A DNA stretch of 64,000 nt from Lacimicrobium sp. SS2-24 (GTDB lineage Bacteria; Pseudomonadota; Gammaproteobacteria; Enterobacterales; Alteromonadaceae): contig NZ_NIWW01000005.1 in assembly GCF_002201535.1 (NCBI RefSeq), positions 62,001-126,000 of the forward strand, in the 5' to 3' direction. Made by a program: the position numbers and the translations under genes. This document shows, in pieces, positions 21,262 to 31,550 of the stretch. Below the pieces are notes generated by a model. It worked only from the letters and a program-made list of their open reading frames with translations. It did no database searches and was not told where the DNA came from. Each line of letters begins with the position of its first letter. Positions within the stretch are counted from its first letter, which is position 1.

Positions 21262-22600
21262 CGCTGCCCAGGAAAGCAAAAATCCCCACAACATCGGTGA
21301 TGGTGGTAAGGATCACCCCGCCGGCGAGGGCCGGATCGATTTTCATCTTTTTAATCAACAGGGGCAGGGTGGCACCCGCGAGACCGGCGGCCACCATATT
21401 GATCATCATGGCAAAGGCAATGACTCCGCCCAGCATGAGATCGTCTTTCCAAAGTGCCACTACGCCGGCGATCAATACTGCCCAGATCACACCATTGAGG
21501 GCCCCGACCGCCAGCTCTTTACCAATCAACCAGCGGCTGTTGCCACCGCTGACATGACCGAGCGCCATACCGCGGATCACCAGAGTCAGGGTCTGACTGC
21601 CGGCCACGCCCCCCATGCTTGGCACGATAGTATTGAGGATCGCCAGCACCGCGAGCTGACTTAAGGTTTCCTCGAACATATCACTGACCATGGCCGCCAG
21701 CAGTGCGGTGAGCAGGTTGACACCCAGCCAGATAGAGCGTTTCTGGGTACTTTTTAGCACCGGTGCAAAGGTATCTTCTTCATCATCCAGACCGGCCATA
21801 CTCATCATGCTATGTTCAGCCTCTTCGCGGATAATGTCGACCACGTCATCGATGGTGATCCGGCCAAGCAGATGACGCTCTTTGTCGATTACCGGCGCCG
21901 AAACCCAGTTATAGCGTTCGAACATTTTGGCGACTTCGCCTTCTGGCATATCGGCGGGAATGGCTTCGGCTTCCTCATCCATTAGCTCTTCCACCGTCAT
22001 ATCGGCAGTGGCGGTAAGCAGGCGCACAACCGGCACCAGGCCGATTAATTTGTCATGGCGATTGACCACATAGAAGGCATCGGTGTCTTCGGGGATCTCA
22101 CCTTTCAAGCGTAAGTAGCGAAGAATGACATCTACCGTTACCTCGGGTCTTAAGGTAATGGTATCGGTGTTCATGATTGAACCGGCGGTGTCCTCGCCAA
22201 ATGATAAGGCTTGTTCTGCCCGCTGCCGGTCCTGCTCGTCCATGGAGCGCAGCACTTCCTGGAAAATGGCATCCGGCAGGCCCCGCAGCAATTCGGCGAG
22301 ATCATCGGTATCCATGTCTTCGAGGGCATCGGCGAGTTTTTCCGGCATCATCTGGCGGATAATGCCGTTACGCACGTCTTCGGAGAGTTCTTCGAGGATA
22401 TCGCCGTGGAATTCCGGGTCGATCAGTTGCCATAACACAGCCCGGCTTTTCGCCGGTGTAGACTCAAGCAAAAATGCCACATCGGGTGCCGGCATATGGT
22501 GCAGCATTTTGCGCACATGCACGTACATACCGCTGCTCAGGGCATTATTAATGGTCTGAAGCTGTTGGTAAGGAGACTGGCTCTCGAAGGCTTGTTCCAT
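21242..22600 (-). CDS. mgtE: Magnesium transporter MgtE
   Basis: 452 residues, the usual length. Domains in order: N-terminal superhelical domain (DILEELSEDVRNG, LADALEDMDTDDLAELL), a CBS pair (about 135-255, with EVTVDVILRYLR and LGRITIDDVVDII), the plug helix, and five membrane helices with the pore-lining PSMGGVAGSQTLTLVIR region. The protein is a Mg2+-gated channel of the inner membrane. It ends inside the last codons of the convergent permease gene. No magnesium riboswitch is recognisable upstream. Confidence 0.94.
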   Translation of the reverse strand: MEQAFESQSPYQQLQTINNALSSGMYVHVRKMLHHMPAPDVAFLLESTPAKSRAVLWQLIDPEFHGDILEELSEDVRNGIIRQMMPEKLADALEDMDTDDLAELLRGLPDAIFQEVLRSMDEQDRQRAEQALSFGEDTAGSIMNTDTITLRPEVTVDVILRYLRLKGEIPEDTDAFYVVNRHDKLIGLVPVVRLLTATADMTVEELMDEEAEAIPADMPEGEVAKMFERYNWVSAPVIDKERHLLGRITIDDVVDIIREEAEHSMMSMAGLDDEEDTFAPVLKSTQKRSIWLGVNLLTALLAAMVSDMFEETLSQLAVLAILNTIVPSMGGVAGSQTLTLVIRGMALGHVSGGNSRWLIGKELAVGALNGVIWAVLIAGVVALWKDDLMLGGVIAFAMMINMVAAGLAGATLPLLIKKMKIDPALAGGVILTTITDVVGIFAFLGSATLMLM

Positions 22601-22952
22601 GATCCCTTATGCAACTTATTGATTTTCTGTTGATAGTTTAGTGGATGTCGCCCTTTAGATCAGTAGTTATCTTGGCTACAGCACATTTAAGTATCAGGCC
22701 AGACAGGGTTTTGACCCCGGCGCATTTTTGCATCGGTGCTCTAGAGTGGGAGATGCAGGCGCTCCACTATCACGCTACGGCTTAGGATATAAACCGTTAT
22801 CCGGGCTACGGGTGGCATCATAACTGGCCAGTAACAGGGCGCGAATCTTATCGCAGGGTCTCACGGCCAGCCAATGCATCTAAAGTCTGATTGGTTATTT
22901 GCCTTCAGTAACGGTAAAGTCAGCGCAAAATCTTCAACACCAACAGGCTGAC
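22601..22952. other. Divergent mgtE/AEC-permease intergenic region
   Basis: 352 bp in which I see no gene, repeat or known riboswitch. A stretch around 22720-22785 has several short inverted repeats but no U-run. The first half should hold the mgtE promoter and leader on the minus strand. Confidence 0.35.
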
Positions 22953-23864
22953 ATGGAAAACTTTTTTCTTGTCCTGATCTATCTGCTGGTTGGCACCCAG
23001 CTGCGCCGGGTCAGACAGTTTCCGGCCGAAACCGGCATTGTGCTCAACCAGTATGTGCTGTATGTGGCACTGCCGGCGCTGGTACTGCAAAAAATGCCGT
23101 TGCTGACCTTTTCGACACAACTGTGGATGCCTGCGGTGCTGCCCTGGGTGCTGCTGCTGGGAACCGCGGCGGCGGTGCTGTTGGCGGGCAGATTGCTGCG
23201 CTGGGAACGCAATGTGATTGGGGCGCTGCTGGTAGTGTTACCGCTTGGCAATACCTCCTTTTTGGGCTTTCCCATGGTGGAAGCCTTTTATGGTGATCAA
23301 GGACTGCCCTTTGCCATTATTTACGACCAGGCGGGCTCATTCCTGGCGCTGGCTACCTACTCCACCATTCTCGCCGCCTGGTTTAATCCTGCTACGGACA
23401 AACCCACAGGCAAACAGATTGTGGCCAAGGTATTACTGTTCCCGGCTTTTATTGCCATGTTGCTGGGCCTGGCGTTGAAAGGATGGAGCTACCCACCCTT
23501 TATGAATTTACTGCTGGATTCGCTGGCTTCCACATTGGTGCCGGTGGTGATGATCGCCGTGGGCTTTCAGTTTCGTCTGCAGCTAGATGGCGGACAGAAA
23601 GCCCCTCTGATGTTTGCGCTGGCATTTAAACTGCTGCTGATGCCGGCGATGGCGCTGGGGCTATTATGGCTGTTTGAACCGCAGCCGCTGTTGCTGCAGG
23701 TGTCAGTATTTGAGGCGGCTATGCCGCCAATGGTGTCTGCAGGTGCGCTGGCTATCGGTGCGGCACTGGCACCGCGTTTTGTTGCTGCCCTGATCGGTGC
23801 CGGTCTGTTTTGCAGTTTTCTCACCTTACCATTTTGGTACTGGCTGCTTCAGCAATGGGGATAG
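22953..23864 (+). CDS. AEC family permease (auxin efflux carrier type)
   Basis: 303 residues from the ATG at 22953; an upstream in-frame ATG at 22899 would add a polar tail before the first membrane helix. About ten membrane segments in two halves, with the [15 protein letters not shown] motif in the first half and the [14 protein letters not shown] motif in the second, both typical of the AEC family. Members export or import organic acids or other small anions across the inner membrane; the substrate is unknown here. It is followed after 37 bp by rluF on the same strand. Confidence 0.85.
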   Translation: MENFFLVLIYLLVGTQLRRVRQFPAETGIVLNQYVLYVALPALVLQKMPLLTFSTQLWMPAVLPWVLLLGTAAAVLLAGRLLRWERNVIGALLVVLPLGNTSFLGFPMVEAFYGDQGLPFAIIYDQAGSFLALATYSTILAAWFNPATDKPTGKQIVAKVLLFPAFIAMLLGLALKGWSYPPFMNLLLDSLASTLVPVVMIAVGFQFRLQLDGGQKAPLMFALAFKLLLMPAMALGLLWLFEPQPLLLQVSVFEAAMPPMVSAGALAIGAALAPRFVAALIGAGLFCSFLTLPFWYWLLQQWG

Positions 23865-23901
23865 GCTACAATGCCGCACTTTGAATCCACGGGAAACCGC
23901 T

Positions 23902-24651
23902 GTGAGTGAAAGCAAACTGATCAGGCTAAACAAATTTATCAGTGACTCGGGCTATTGTTCGCGCCGTGAGGCGGACAAACTGATTGAAAAGGGCGTGGTG
24001 ACCATCAATGGCAAGGTGCCGGAGCTGGGCACCAAGGTCGCCCCCGGCGACAGCGTTGAGGTCCATGGTAAGGCCATTGGCAGCAGTGCCGCCGACAAAT
24101 CAGACCGCGTGTATATTGCCTATCATAAGCCGCCGGGCATCATCAGTACCACGGAGCGCAATGTGCGCGGCAACATTGTTGATGCGATTAATCATCCCCA
24201 GCGTATTTTCCCGATTGGCCGGTTGGACAAAGATTCTGAAGGGCTGATTCTGCTCACCACAGACGGCGATATCGTGAATAAGATCCTGCGCGCCGGCAAT
24301 CGTCATGAGAAAGAATATATTGTCACGGTGAATCAGCCGGTGAGTGAGCGTTTTGTGCGCCAGATGAGCAAAGGGGTGCCGATTCTGGGCACCGTGACGC
24401 AGCCCTGCAAGGTGATACCGCAAAGCCGTTTCGTGTTTAAGATTATCCTCACCCAGGGACTTAACCGTCAGATCCGGCGCATGTGCGAATTTCTCGGTTA
24501 TGAAGTGACACGACTCAAGCGGGTGAGGATTATGGATATTAGTCTGGGCAATCTTAAGGCCGGGAAGTGGCGTAATTTGACGGACCAGGAAATGGCCCGT
24601 ATCAATGACGCCGTGCAGCATTCTAAAAAAACCGCAGACGGCGCAGAGTGA
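23902..24651 (+). CDS. rluF: 23S rRNA pseudouridine(2604) synthase
   Basis: 249 residues, starting at GTG 23902 because homology begins there ([23 protein letters not shown]); the frame is open further upstream but overlaps the permease gene. An S4-like RNA-binding domain (about 6-65) precedes the RsuA/RluB/E/F catalytic domain with [14 protein letters not shown] (catalytic Asp) and [15 protein letters not shown]. The latter motif and the overall length point to RluF rather than RluB. It should modify U2604 of 23S rRNA. A short polar tail ends the protein. Confidence 0.88.
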   Translation: MSESKLIRLNKFISDSGYCSRREADKLIEKGVVTINGKVPELGTKVAPGDSVEVHGKAIGSSAADKSDRVYIAYHKPPGIISTTERNVRGNIVDAINHPQRIFPIGRLDKDSEGLILLTTDGDIVNKILRAGNRHEKEYIVTVNQPVSERFVRQMSKGVPILGTVTQPCKVIPQSRFVFKIILTQGLNRQIRRMCEFLGYEVTRLKRVRIMDISLGNLKAGKWRNLTDQEMARINDAVQHSKKTADGAE

Positions 24652-24738
24652 TATGCGCCATTCTCTTATTACGTTATCCATTTTTGGCATCACACGTCGG
24701 TTCAGGATGTGCTGTGCTCTTCTTTTAAGGAACCTCCC

Positions 24739-25239
24739 ATGTTGTTAAACGACGTTCTGCGCCGCCTGCGTTTTGCTCTGAGTCTGGACAATACCGCGAC
24801 CATCAATGTATTCCGGCTGGTGGATTACTCTCTGGAAGAAGACTATTTGTTGAATATGATGCGTCGCGAAGATGAAGCGGGGTTTCTACCCTGCCGCGAT
24901 AAAATACTGGCCCTGTTCCTGGATGGATTGATCATTAAACATCGCGGTCAGCGCGAAGGGGCCGCGCCTGTGCCTTTAAAAGCCGGTGAGCGACTCAGTA
25001 ACAACGATATTTTGCGCAAGATAAAGATTGCCATGAACTATCAGCAAGAAGACATGATGAAGATCTTGAAGGCGGGTGGCCTGGTGGTGGGGAAAAGTGA
25101 ACTAACGGCACTGTTCAGAAAGCCGGGTCATCGCAGTTATCGCGAGTGTGGTGATCAGCTACTGCGCAACTTCTTACAGGGAATGGTACAGATCAACCGC
25201 CCCGATGCTAGGTCAAAAGCCGCGCCCGATGCGACCTAA
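24739..25239 (+). CDS. yehS: DUF1456 family protein, YehS-like
   Basis: 166 residues from the ATG at 24739, with AAGGAA upstream. It has two repeats of the DUF1456 unit: NDVLRRLRFALSLDNTAT near the start and NDILRKIKIAMNYQQEDM near residue 90, each followed by a segment ending in a leucine-rich helix. E. coli YehS has the same layout. The function is unknown to me; the fold looks helical and cytoplasmic. It ends before a strong terminator shared with the convergent peptidase gene. Confidence 0.88.
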   Translation: MLLNDVLRRLRFALSLDNTATINVFRLVDYSLEEDYLLNMMRREDEAGFLPCRDKILALFLDGLIIKHRGQREGAAPVPLKAGERLSNNDILRKIKIAMNYQQEDMMKILKAGGLVVGKSELTALFRKPGHRSYRECGDQLLRNFLQGMVQINRPDARSKAAPDAT

Positions 25240-25272
25240 CCTTTTTGGACGCTACCCTTTTAGGGGCTGTAA

Positions 25273-25304
25273 TAAAAAAACGCCGGTATTAACCGGCGTT
25301 TTTG
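25273..25304. terminator. Bidirectional terminator between yehS and the S9 peptidase gene
   Basis: CGCCGGT-atta-ACCGGCG (7-bp stem) with a run of seven A on the left and five T on the right, so it can end transcripts from both convergent genes. Confidence 0.93.
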
Positions 25305-25328
25305 ATCAGTGGTTGAATAGCAGCGACG

Positions 25329-27758
25329 TTACTCGGTGTCGGATTGCTGTTGCTTCACGTGTTTTTCCAGCCACCTGTCCTGCTCCCAGAGCAGATGCAG
25401 AATGCTTTCTTTGGCACGATAGCCATGGGACTCTTTGGGCAGCATCACCAGTCTTGCGGTTGCCCCCAGGCCCTTGAGCGCATTGAAGTAACGCTCGCTC
25501 TGCATGGGGTAGGTACCACTGTTGTTGTCGGCCTCACCGTGGATCAGCAATAGCGGGCTGTCCATTTTATCCGCATGCATAAAGGGCGACATACGATAGT
25601 AAACCTCCGGTGCATCCCAGTAAGAGCGCTCTTCTGACTGGAAGCCAAAGGGTGTCAGCGTACGGTTATAGGCCCCGCTTCTGGCAATACCGGCGGCAAA
25701 CAGGTCCGAGTGCGACAGCAGGTTAGCCACCATAAAGGCGCCATAGCTGTGTCCGCCCACCGCAACCCGGTCGGGATCGATCAGACCGCGCTTATCCAGC
25801 GTGTCGATGGCCGCTTTGGCGTTGGCCACCAACTGCTTACGGAAGCTGTCATTGGGCTCTTCTTCCCCTTCACCCACAATGGGGAAGGCCGCGTCATCGA
25901 GGACCACATAGCCCTTGGTGACCCAGTAAATCGGCGAGCCCCAGAAGGGGTAGGTAAACTCATTGGGGTTTTGCGTATTTTGCGACGCGCTGTCCTGATC
26001 CTTGTATTCACGGGGGTAGGCCCACAGGATCATGGGGTAGCGTTTACCTTCTTCGTAGTCGGTAGGCAGGTACAAGGTGCCGCTCAGATCCAGTCCATCT
26101 TCACGCTGATAGTTAACCACTTCTTTATGCACATTCTGGATGGCCTTGAAAGGGTTCTCGAAGTCGGTGATCTGATCCAGCTCACCGCTGGTGATATCCC
26201 TGAAATAGCGGTTCGGGTAAGCATTCTTAGACTCGATGCTGACCGTTAACCGGCCTTTTTCCGGATCATAGTCATCCAGCTCTTCGAGGCGATCAGTATA
26301 GTCAGACTGATACAGACGGGCGGTTTCCTGCGACCCTAAGTCGAGGCTGTCGAGAAACGGAAACTGGCCTTCGTCGCTAAAGCCATCACCCAGCAGGAAT
26401 ACCTTGTTGTCTTTAAGGGCCAATACCGACTTTCCGTATTGATTGCGACGGGTAACAAAGCTACCGGGATCGTTATAAGCATCCTGGTAGTTGCGATCCT
26501 GCAATACCACCGGTTGTTGTGCATTGTCAGCCGGGTTAAACAGGTAGGCTTTGGTGTTACGGGTATTCCACCAGTAATCCTGGGCAATGGCATTTTCGTC
26601 ATCACCCCAGTTAATGCGGTAGTAACGATTGACCAGCTTCAGCAGTGCGCGTGGCTTCCCATCAAAAGGTGCGGTCAGCGCAAATACCTGATCGCGGTGC
26701 TCAACTTCGTTGGCCGGATCGCCGCCATCCAGCGCCTCGACATACACCAGTGTGGCGGGCTTGTCATTACGCCACTGAACAGCGCGTTTACCCTCACGCA
26801 CGGCCATAAAGCCTTTGGGCAAATCTTCAATCAGCGGCACCGAGACAATCTCTTTAACCTTTTTACCCTTGGCGCTGTACACCGTCGTCGTGGAGGGGAA
26901 TCGGTTATACTGCACCAGATAGCTGAAAGGCTTGCTGTACTGGGTTACCAGCACATAACGGCCATCGGGCGATACGCTGACATCCCCATACATGGCGGCC
27001 TTCAGCCAGGGCGTTTGCTTGCCATCTAACGACACCTTCACCAGTTCTGAACGGGTCAGCTGTTCAAAATTAAATTCGTCGTTCTTGTTTTTGAGCAGGT
27101 CCTGATAGGTGCGGTTCTGCGCCTTTTTACCGTCACTGACAGAGACGGTGGGGCCGCTTGGCGTGGCGGACTTGGCGTCAATCAGCGGCTTGCGGTCGCC
27201 GGGCACCACTTTAACCAGCAGTGACTGACCGTCGGCAAACCAACTGACAGCATCACCCATATTGGCGTTAATATTGGGCTTGGTCAGGCGCTTTGCTTCA
27301 GCTTTCTCAATATCTACAACCCAAAGTTCAACACCTTCTGGTGTTTTATGGGTCATCGCCAGGTGTGACTGATCGGGTGACCAGGCGAAATTGGTTAACC
27401 GGGGATTTTCCGGTAAGCCTTTTATCTCCAGCGTTTGATTGCTGTCTATGCGTCTTATTTTCAGATCGTTGTAAAAGTTGACCCGGCTACCGATATTGGT
27501 CTTGGGATCAATACGCAGGCCCCCCAGGCGCAGCTCTTCTTCAGAGAGTTCCTCAATGGTCTTAAAGCTGTCACGGTAGAGCATGATGGCCTGATCCTGG
27601 GCCTCATTCATCAGGAAGTAGGGGGCCCGTTTCACGTCCACCAGTTGCAGGATTTCTTCCGAGGGCTTCTGGTATTCTAGCGCCGCATTTGCCGAAAGCG
27701 GTGCCCCCATCATCATTAGCAGGGCGCTGGCCCCGAGGCCAAACCAGGTTTTTCGCAT
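25329..27758 (-). CDS. Secreted S9 family (prolyl oligopeptidase-like) serine peptidase
   Basis: 809 residues from the ATG at 27758, which has AGGA six bases upstream; two further Met codons upstream are less well placed. The signal peptide (RKTWFGLGASALLMMMGAPLSANA) implies periplasmic export. An N-terminal beta-propeller (with TNFAWSPDQSHLAMTH and VSPDGRYVLVTQ blades) covers a C-terminal alpha/beta-hydrolase domain with the nucleophile Ser in GGHSYGAFM, the Asp in HGEADNNSG and the His in KESHGYRA. It should cleave short peptides entering the propeller tunnel. Similar proteins are often annotated glutamyl or dipeptidyl peptidases; I cannot choose the exact specificity. Confidence 0.9.
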   Translation of the reverse strand: MRKTWFGLGASALLMMMGAPLSANAALEYQKPSEEILQLVDVKRAPYFLMNEAQDQAIMLYRDSFKTIEELSEEELRLGGLRIDPKTNIGSRVNFYNDLKIRRIDSNQTLEIKGLPENPRLTNFAWSPDQSHLAMTHKTPEGVELWVVDIEKAEAKRLTKPNINANMGDAVSWFADGQSLLVKVVPGDRKPLIDAKSATPSGPTVSVSDGKKAQNRTYQDLLKNKNDEFNFEQLTRSELVKVSLDGKQTPWLKAAMYGDVSVSPDGRYVLVTQYSKPFSYLVQYNRFPSTTTVYSAKGKKVKEIVSVPLIEDLPKGFMAVREGKRAVQWRNDKPATLVYVEALDGGDPANEVEHRDQVFALTAPFDGKPRALLKLVNRYYRINWGDDENAIAQDYWWNTRNTKAYLFNPADNAQQPVVLQDRNYQDAYNDPGSFVTRRNQYGKSVLALKDNKVFLLGDGFSDEGQFPFLDSLDLGSQETARLYQSDYTDRLEELDDYDPEKGRLTVSIESKNAYPNRYFRDITSGELDQITDFENPFKAIQNVHKEVVNYQREDGLDLSGTLYLPTDYEEGKRYPMILWAYPREYKDQDSASQNTQNPNEFTYPFWGSPIYWVTKGYVVLDDAAFPIVGEGEEEPNDSFRKQLVANAKAAIDTLDKRGLIDPDRVAVGGHSYGAFMVANLLSHSDLFAAGIARSGAYNRTLTPFGFQSEERSYWDAPEVYYRMSPFMHADKMDSPLLLIHGEADNNSGTYPMQSERYFNALKGLGATARLVMLPKESHGYRAKESILHLLWEQDRWLEKHVKQQQSDTE

Positions 27759-28112
27759 GAGTTGTCCTTTCATCATTATTGTTTTCCACATTGTTACTAA
27801 GGGATAACACAGGGTGCCGGCAGGCCAGAGGCATTGCTCCGCCTGAGTGCACGGGCACCGTGCAAATCAACCCGAAAGGGTACTGTTTTTTTACGTGAAA
27901 GGGGGCGAGTGAGAGCAAAAAAAAGTGTTAATGAATGTAAACGCAGAGACACAATACGCGGGCGTTGTCTGCGGTATTACTGCTATACGAAAGTTTGGCT
28001 TTAAATCAGGGGAAGCGGGCTTTTTGTGACGTTAGGCGGTGCAGAGATGGGGCAAGGGTATTACTCAGATCTAGAGCGCTAGGCTCTTTACTTTTATCCC
28101 CTGTTTCTTCTC
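27759..28112. other. Region between ptsO and the S9 peptidase gene
   Basis: 354 bp without a gene. TGCACGG-gca-CCGTGCA (centred near 27854) is a perfect 7-bp inverted repeat upstream of the peptidase gene and could be an operator. A looser hairpin lies near 27953-27978, and AGAGC-gctag-GCTCT at 28073-28087 just beyond ptsO. None has a U-run in the ptsO direction, so no clear intrinsic terminator for the long rpoN operon is seen. Confidence 0.4.
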
Positions 28113-28394
28113 TTACTGTTCTTCGTTAAATTTCTTTTGAATCAGTTGTTCAACGGCATCCATGGCGGCCTGGGCGTCTTTGCCTTCGCTGATCACCCTG
28201 ACTTCCTTGCCCATGCTGCTTTCCAGCATCATCAGGCCCAGCACACTGGTGGCGGAGGCGGATTTGTCGCCCTGATGCAGGGTGACTTCGGCGTCAAACT
28301 GATTGGCCAGTTTGGCCAGTTGGGTGGCGGCCCGGGCATGGAGACCGAGCTTATTTTGAATCAGCAGAATTTTTTCCAGCTTTGGTGTACTCAT
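28113..28394 (-). CDS. ptsO: Phosphocarrier protein NPr (nitrogen PTS)
   Basis: 93 residues, HPr family. The phospho-acceptor is His19 in NKLGLHARAA. The segment GDKSASATSVLGLMML contains the second conserved patch, but without the kinase-regulated motif of Gram-positive HPr. It relays phosphate from PtsP (not in the window) to PtsN. It is the last gene of the operon, overlapping rapZ by four bases (ATGA). Confidence 0.95.
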   Translation of the reverse strand: MSTPKLEKILLIQNKLGLHARAATQLAKLANQFDAEVTLHQGDKSASATSVLGLMMLESSMGKEVRVISEGKDAQAAMDAVEQLIQKKFNEEQ

Positions 28395-29239
28395 TCGCGG
28401 CTTAGCTCCCGATGACGAATCTGCACATCCGGGTGCACCGCCTTAAAGGTTCTGGCCAGGCTCTCTGCCACATACACGGAGCGGTGCTGCCCGCCGGTAC
28501 AGCCGATGGCGATGGTTACATAACTGCGGTTGTTGCGCTCAAGGTGCGGTAACCAGGTGGAAATCAGGTTCTGAATCTGCCAGATAAACTTGGTCACAAT
28601 GGCCTGTGAACCCAAAAAGCTCTCTACCTGTGGGTCCAGCCCGGTCAGGTGCTTAAGGTCGGGCTCCCAATGGGGGTTAGGTAAAAAACGCGCATCGAAC
28701 ACATAATCGGCATCTTTGGGAATACCATGCTTAAAGCCAAAGGATTCAAACACCAGCACCAGGCGGGAGCTTTTCTTACCCAGAATGCGTTCTCGTACCA
28801 GTTCAGCCAGTTGGTGTACGGATAACTCGCCGGTATCAATAAAAAGGTCGGCGCGCTCGGCAATGGGGGCCAGCAGGGTGGCCTCAGACTGAATGGCGTC
28901 GGTAAGGGATTTGCTGCGTTTGGATAAGGGGTGCAGGCGACGGGTCTCGCTGAAACGTTTGATCAGCACATCGTCACTGGCATCCAGATACAGAATCATC
29001 AGCTCCCAGTTAGACGGCAGGTAATCGAGAATTTCTACCAGCTCTTCCGGATCTTTGGGCAGATTACGCACGTCAATGCTCACGGCTACCTGATCGTACT
29101 CATCCACCACCGTGTGAGTGAGGGTGGGGAGCAGATTGACCGGAATATTATCTACACAGTAGTAGCCCAGATCCTCCAGTGAGCGAAGCACAATGGATTT
29201 GCCGGAACCGGACCGGCCACTGATGATAATGAGTTTCAC
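28391..29239 (-). CDS. rapZ: RNase adapter protein RapZ
   Basis: 282 residues, the usual length. The Walker A motif SGRSGSGKS lies at residues 7-15, and the C-terminal half carries GCTGGQHRSVYVAE, the conserved GCTGG(K/Q)HRSV signature. In E. coli RapZ binds the small RNA GlmZ and directs RNase E to it, tuning glucosamine 6-phosphate synthesis; whether GlmY/GlmZ exist here is not seen. The start is GTG, overlapping the ptsN stop (GTGA). Confidence 0.95.
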   Translation of the reverse strand: MKLIIISGRSGSGKSIVLRSLEDLGYYCVDNIPVNLLPTLTHTVVDEYDQVAVSIDVRNLPKDPEELVEILDYLPSNWELMILYLDASDDVLIKRFSETRRLHPLSKRSKSLTDAIQSEATLLAPIAERADLFIDTGELSVHQLAELVRERILGKKSSRLVLVFESFGFKHGIPKDADYVFDARFLPNPHWEPDLKHLTGLDPQVESFLGSQAIVTKFIWQIQNLISTWLPHLERNNRSYVTIAIGCTGGQHRSVYVAESLARTFKAVHPDVQIRHRELSRE

Positions 29240-29679
29240 ACAATAGCCTCGTAAAGTTCCTGATTGGTTTTCGCGTGGCGTAAGCGTTTAACCACGTCCT
29301 TGTCGTTGAGTTTGGCGGCAATGGTGGCGAGTGTCTGTAAATGCCCCTGTGCCTGTTCTTCGGGGACTAAAATGGCAAAGAAAATATCTACCGGTTGATT
29401 GTCGATGGCATCGTAAGCCACCGGCCCATCACTGGTAATCAGCACGGCCATGACTTTTTCCAGGCCGGCCAGGCGACCATGGGGAATGGCAATACCGTTG
29501 CCAATGCCTGTGCTGCCCATTTTTTCACGACACAGCAGGCTGGTGAGAATAGGATCGAGCTCAATTTCGGGCAGATGTTTATCGGCCACGTCACTGATGG
29601 TCTCAAAAATTCGTTTTTTACTGGTGCCCTGAACTGCACAGAGCGTGCAGTCAGGGGTAAGGATGTCTTTAATTTCCAT
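29236..29679 (-). CDS. ptsN: Nitrogen regulatory PTS enzyme IIA
   Basis: 147 residues. The phosphorylated His is residue 67 in IGNGIAIPHGRL, as in EIIA-Ntr proteins. The C-terminal region (FFAILVPEEQAQGHLQTLATIA) matches the family. It receives phosphate from NPr and regulates potassium and nitrogen physiology by protein contacts; no EIIB or EIIC partner is encoded here. It follows hpf after 11 bp. Confidence 0.95.
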   Translation of the reverse strand: MEIKDILTPDCTLCAVQGTSKKRIFETISDVADKHLPEIELDPILTSLLCREKMGSTGIGNGIAIPHGRLAGLEKVMAVLITSDGPVAYDAIDNQPVDIFFAILVPEEQAQGHLQTLATIAAKLNDKDVVKRLRHAKTNQELYEAIV

Positions 29680-29690
29680 GCGGCGTCTGT

Positions 29691-29978
29691 TTAGTGTCGC
29701 TTCATTTTTTCTTTATGCTTGATCACCTGCCTGTCGAGCTTGTCAATCAGGCCGTCGATAGCGGCATACATGTCGGTATGTTCGGCCGTGGCAAAGACCT
29801 CAGCGCCATGCAGGTGCAGGGTGGCCTCAGCCTTCTGATTAAGCTTTTCGACATTCAGTATCACGTGCACATTGTTAATGTGATCGAAGTGTCGCTCCAA
29901 CTTGGTAAATTTTGTATCAACATAGTCCCGAAGAGAGTCGGTAATTTCAACGTGGTGTCCAGTAAGGTTGATTTGCAT
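29691..29978 (-). CDS. hpf: Ribosome hibernation promoting factor, short form
   Basis: 95 residues, the length of the short HPF type without the dimerisation tail. It starts MQINLTGHHVEITDSLRDYV and contains KLNQKAEATLHLHGAEVFA and DMYAAIDGLIDKLDRQVIKHKEK, matching the S30AE fold that binds the ribosome decoding region. Short HPF normally works with RMF to form 100S ribosomes; RMF is not in the window. It lies just after rpoN, the usual order. Confidence 0.95.
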   Translation of the reverse strand: MQINLTGHHVEITDSLRDYVDTKFTKLERHFDHINNVHVILNVEKLNQKAEATLHLHGAEVFATAEHTDMYAAIDGLIDKLDRQVIKHKEKMKRH

Positions 29979-30000
29979 AATGCCTCTTCCTCTTGTTGGC

Positions 30001-31473
30001 CTATAACAGGCTTTTGCGTTGGTTGGACGGGGGAATCGACAGAGATTCCCGGTATTTTGCTATTGTTCGCCGGGCAACTTTAATGCCTTGCTCGGCAAGC
30101 AAATCTGCAATCTTGCTATCGCTTAAGGGTTTCGCCGGTTTTTCTGCGGCGACCAGCTTCTTAATCAGTGCACGGATGGCGGTCGAGGAGCACTCACCGC
30201 CAGTGTCGGTGGCAACGTGACTGGAGAAAAAGTATTTCAGTTCAAAAATGCCCCGTGGCGTATGCATATATTTTTGCGTGGTCACCCGGGAAATGGTTGA
30301 CTCATGCATGTCCACCATTTCGGCCACATCATTGAGCACCATGGGTTTCATGGCTTCGGGGCCATACTCAAAGAAGCCCTGTTGTTGCTGCACAATGCAG
30401 TTCGCCACTTTGAGCAAGGTGTCATTACGACTTTCCAGGCTCTTGATAAACCACTTAGCTTCCTGCATGTGTGAGCGGATAAACTGACTGTCACTGGCAT
30501 TTTTAGTGCTGCGGCTCATGGCGGCATATTGCTGATTAATGCTCAGTTTGGGTAAGCTGTCGGGGTTGAGTTCCACCACCCAGCGACCGTTTTTCTTGGC
30601 CACCGACACATCGGGGATCACATACTCCGGCTCACTGGTGGCAATGGCACTGCCGGGTCTGGGATTGAGGGTCTGCAACAGGCGCAAGGCCTCGCGCAAC
30701 TCATCCTCTTTGAGACGGGCTTTGCGCATCAGGGTGCGATAGTCTTTGCTGGCCAGTAAGTCACTGTATTCGAGGATCAGGGATTTTGCCTGTTCCAGCC
30801 AGGGGGTGTCCGCAGGAAACTGACGAAGCTGCACCAACAGGCATTCCTGCACACTGCGGCTACCCACGCCAACCGGATCAAACATCTGAATGCGCTTTAA
30901 TACACACTCCACTTCATCCAAATCGACCTCTTCATCATCGATACTTTGCAAAATATCTTCTGTTGAGACCGTCAGATAACCCACATCATCAATGGAGTCG
31001 ATAATCGCCATGGCAATGGCCTGATCGGTGTCACTGAAATGGGTTAAACGCATTTGCCAGAGCAAATGGTCCTGAATACTGTCAGAGGTTTCCCCCTGGT
31101 ATACGGTATCGTCGCCCGCACTGACGGCCGAGGAGCCGGGCGCAGAAGAAGCACTGTAATATTCATCCCAGGTGGTATCCATGGGCAGGTCTTCGGGCAG
31201 CTCCTGTTTTTCCAGTGCCGCGCCGGTCTCGATACTGTCACTGTCGGTGGTGACGCTGTCGCTGCTTTCACCATTGAGTTCACTGGCCTCGGATTGCTCT
31301 GCCTGACTTTGATCGGCAGATTCTTCCGATTCCAGCAAGGGGTTGGATTCCAGCGCCTCCTGAATCTCTTGTTGTAAATCCAGCGTCGACAACTGCAACA
31401 GGCGAATGGCCTGCTGAAGCTGAGGCGTCATAGTGAGTTGTTGGCTGAATTTTAACTGTAATGCAGGCTTCAT
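30001..31473 (-). CDS. rpoN: RNA polymerase sigma-54 factor
   Basis: 490 residues. Region I at the N-terminus ([20 protein letters not shown]) binds activators and core. An acidic serine- and glutamate-rich region II follows (about 45-120), then the core-binding domain, a helix-turn-helix ([18 protein letters not shown]) and the RpoN box [12 protein letters not shown] near the end. It directs transcription from -24/-12 promoters with enhancer-binding proteins. It sits 77 bp after lptB, the conserved order. Confidence 0.97.
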   Translation of the reverse strand: MKPALQLKFSQQLTMTPQLQQAIRLLQLSTLDLQQEIQEALESNPLLESEESADQSQAEQSEASELNGESSDSVTTDSDSIETGAALEKQELPEDLPMDTTWDEYYSASSAPGSSAVSAGDDTVYQGETSDSIQDHLLWQMRLTHFSDTDQAIAMAIIDSIDDVGYLTVSTEDILQSIDDEEVDLDEVECVLKRIQMFDPVGVGSRSVQECLLVQLRQFPADTPWLEQAKSLILEYSDLLASKDYRTLMRKARLKEDELREALRLLQTLNPRPGSAIATSEPEYVIPDVSVAKKNGRWVVELNPDSLPKLSINQQYAAMSRSTKNASDSQFIRSHMQEAKWFIKSLESRNDTLLKVANCIVQQQQGFFEYGPEAMKPMVLNDVAEMVDMHESTISRVTTQKYMHTPRGIFELKYFFSSHVATDTGGECSSTAIRALIKKLVAAEKPAKPLSDSKIADLLAEQGIKVARRTIAKYRESLSIPPSNQRKSLL

Positions 31474-31550
31474 GTACTTCTTATATTCGTTCCGATGGCC
31501 TTGTTTATTCCGGCTGAATGTTCACGTTCGCCGGACAGTATTTTCTCTAA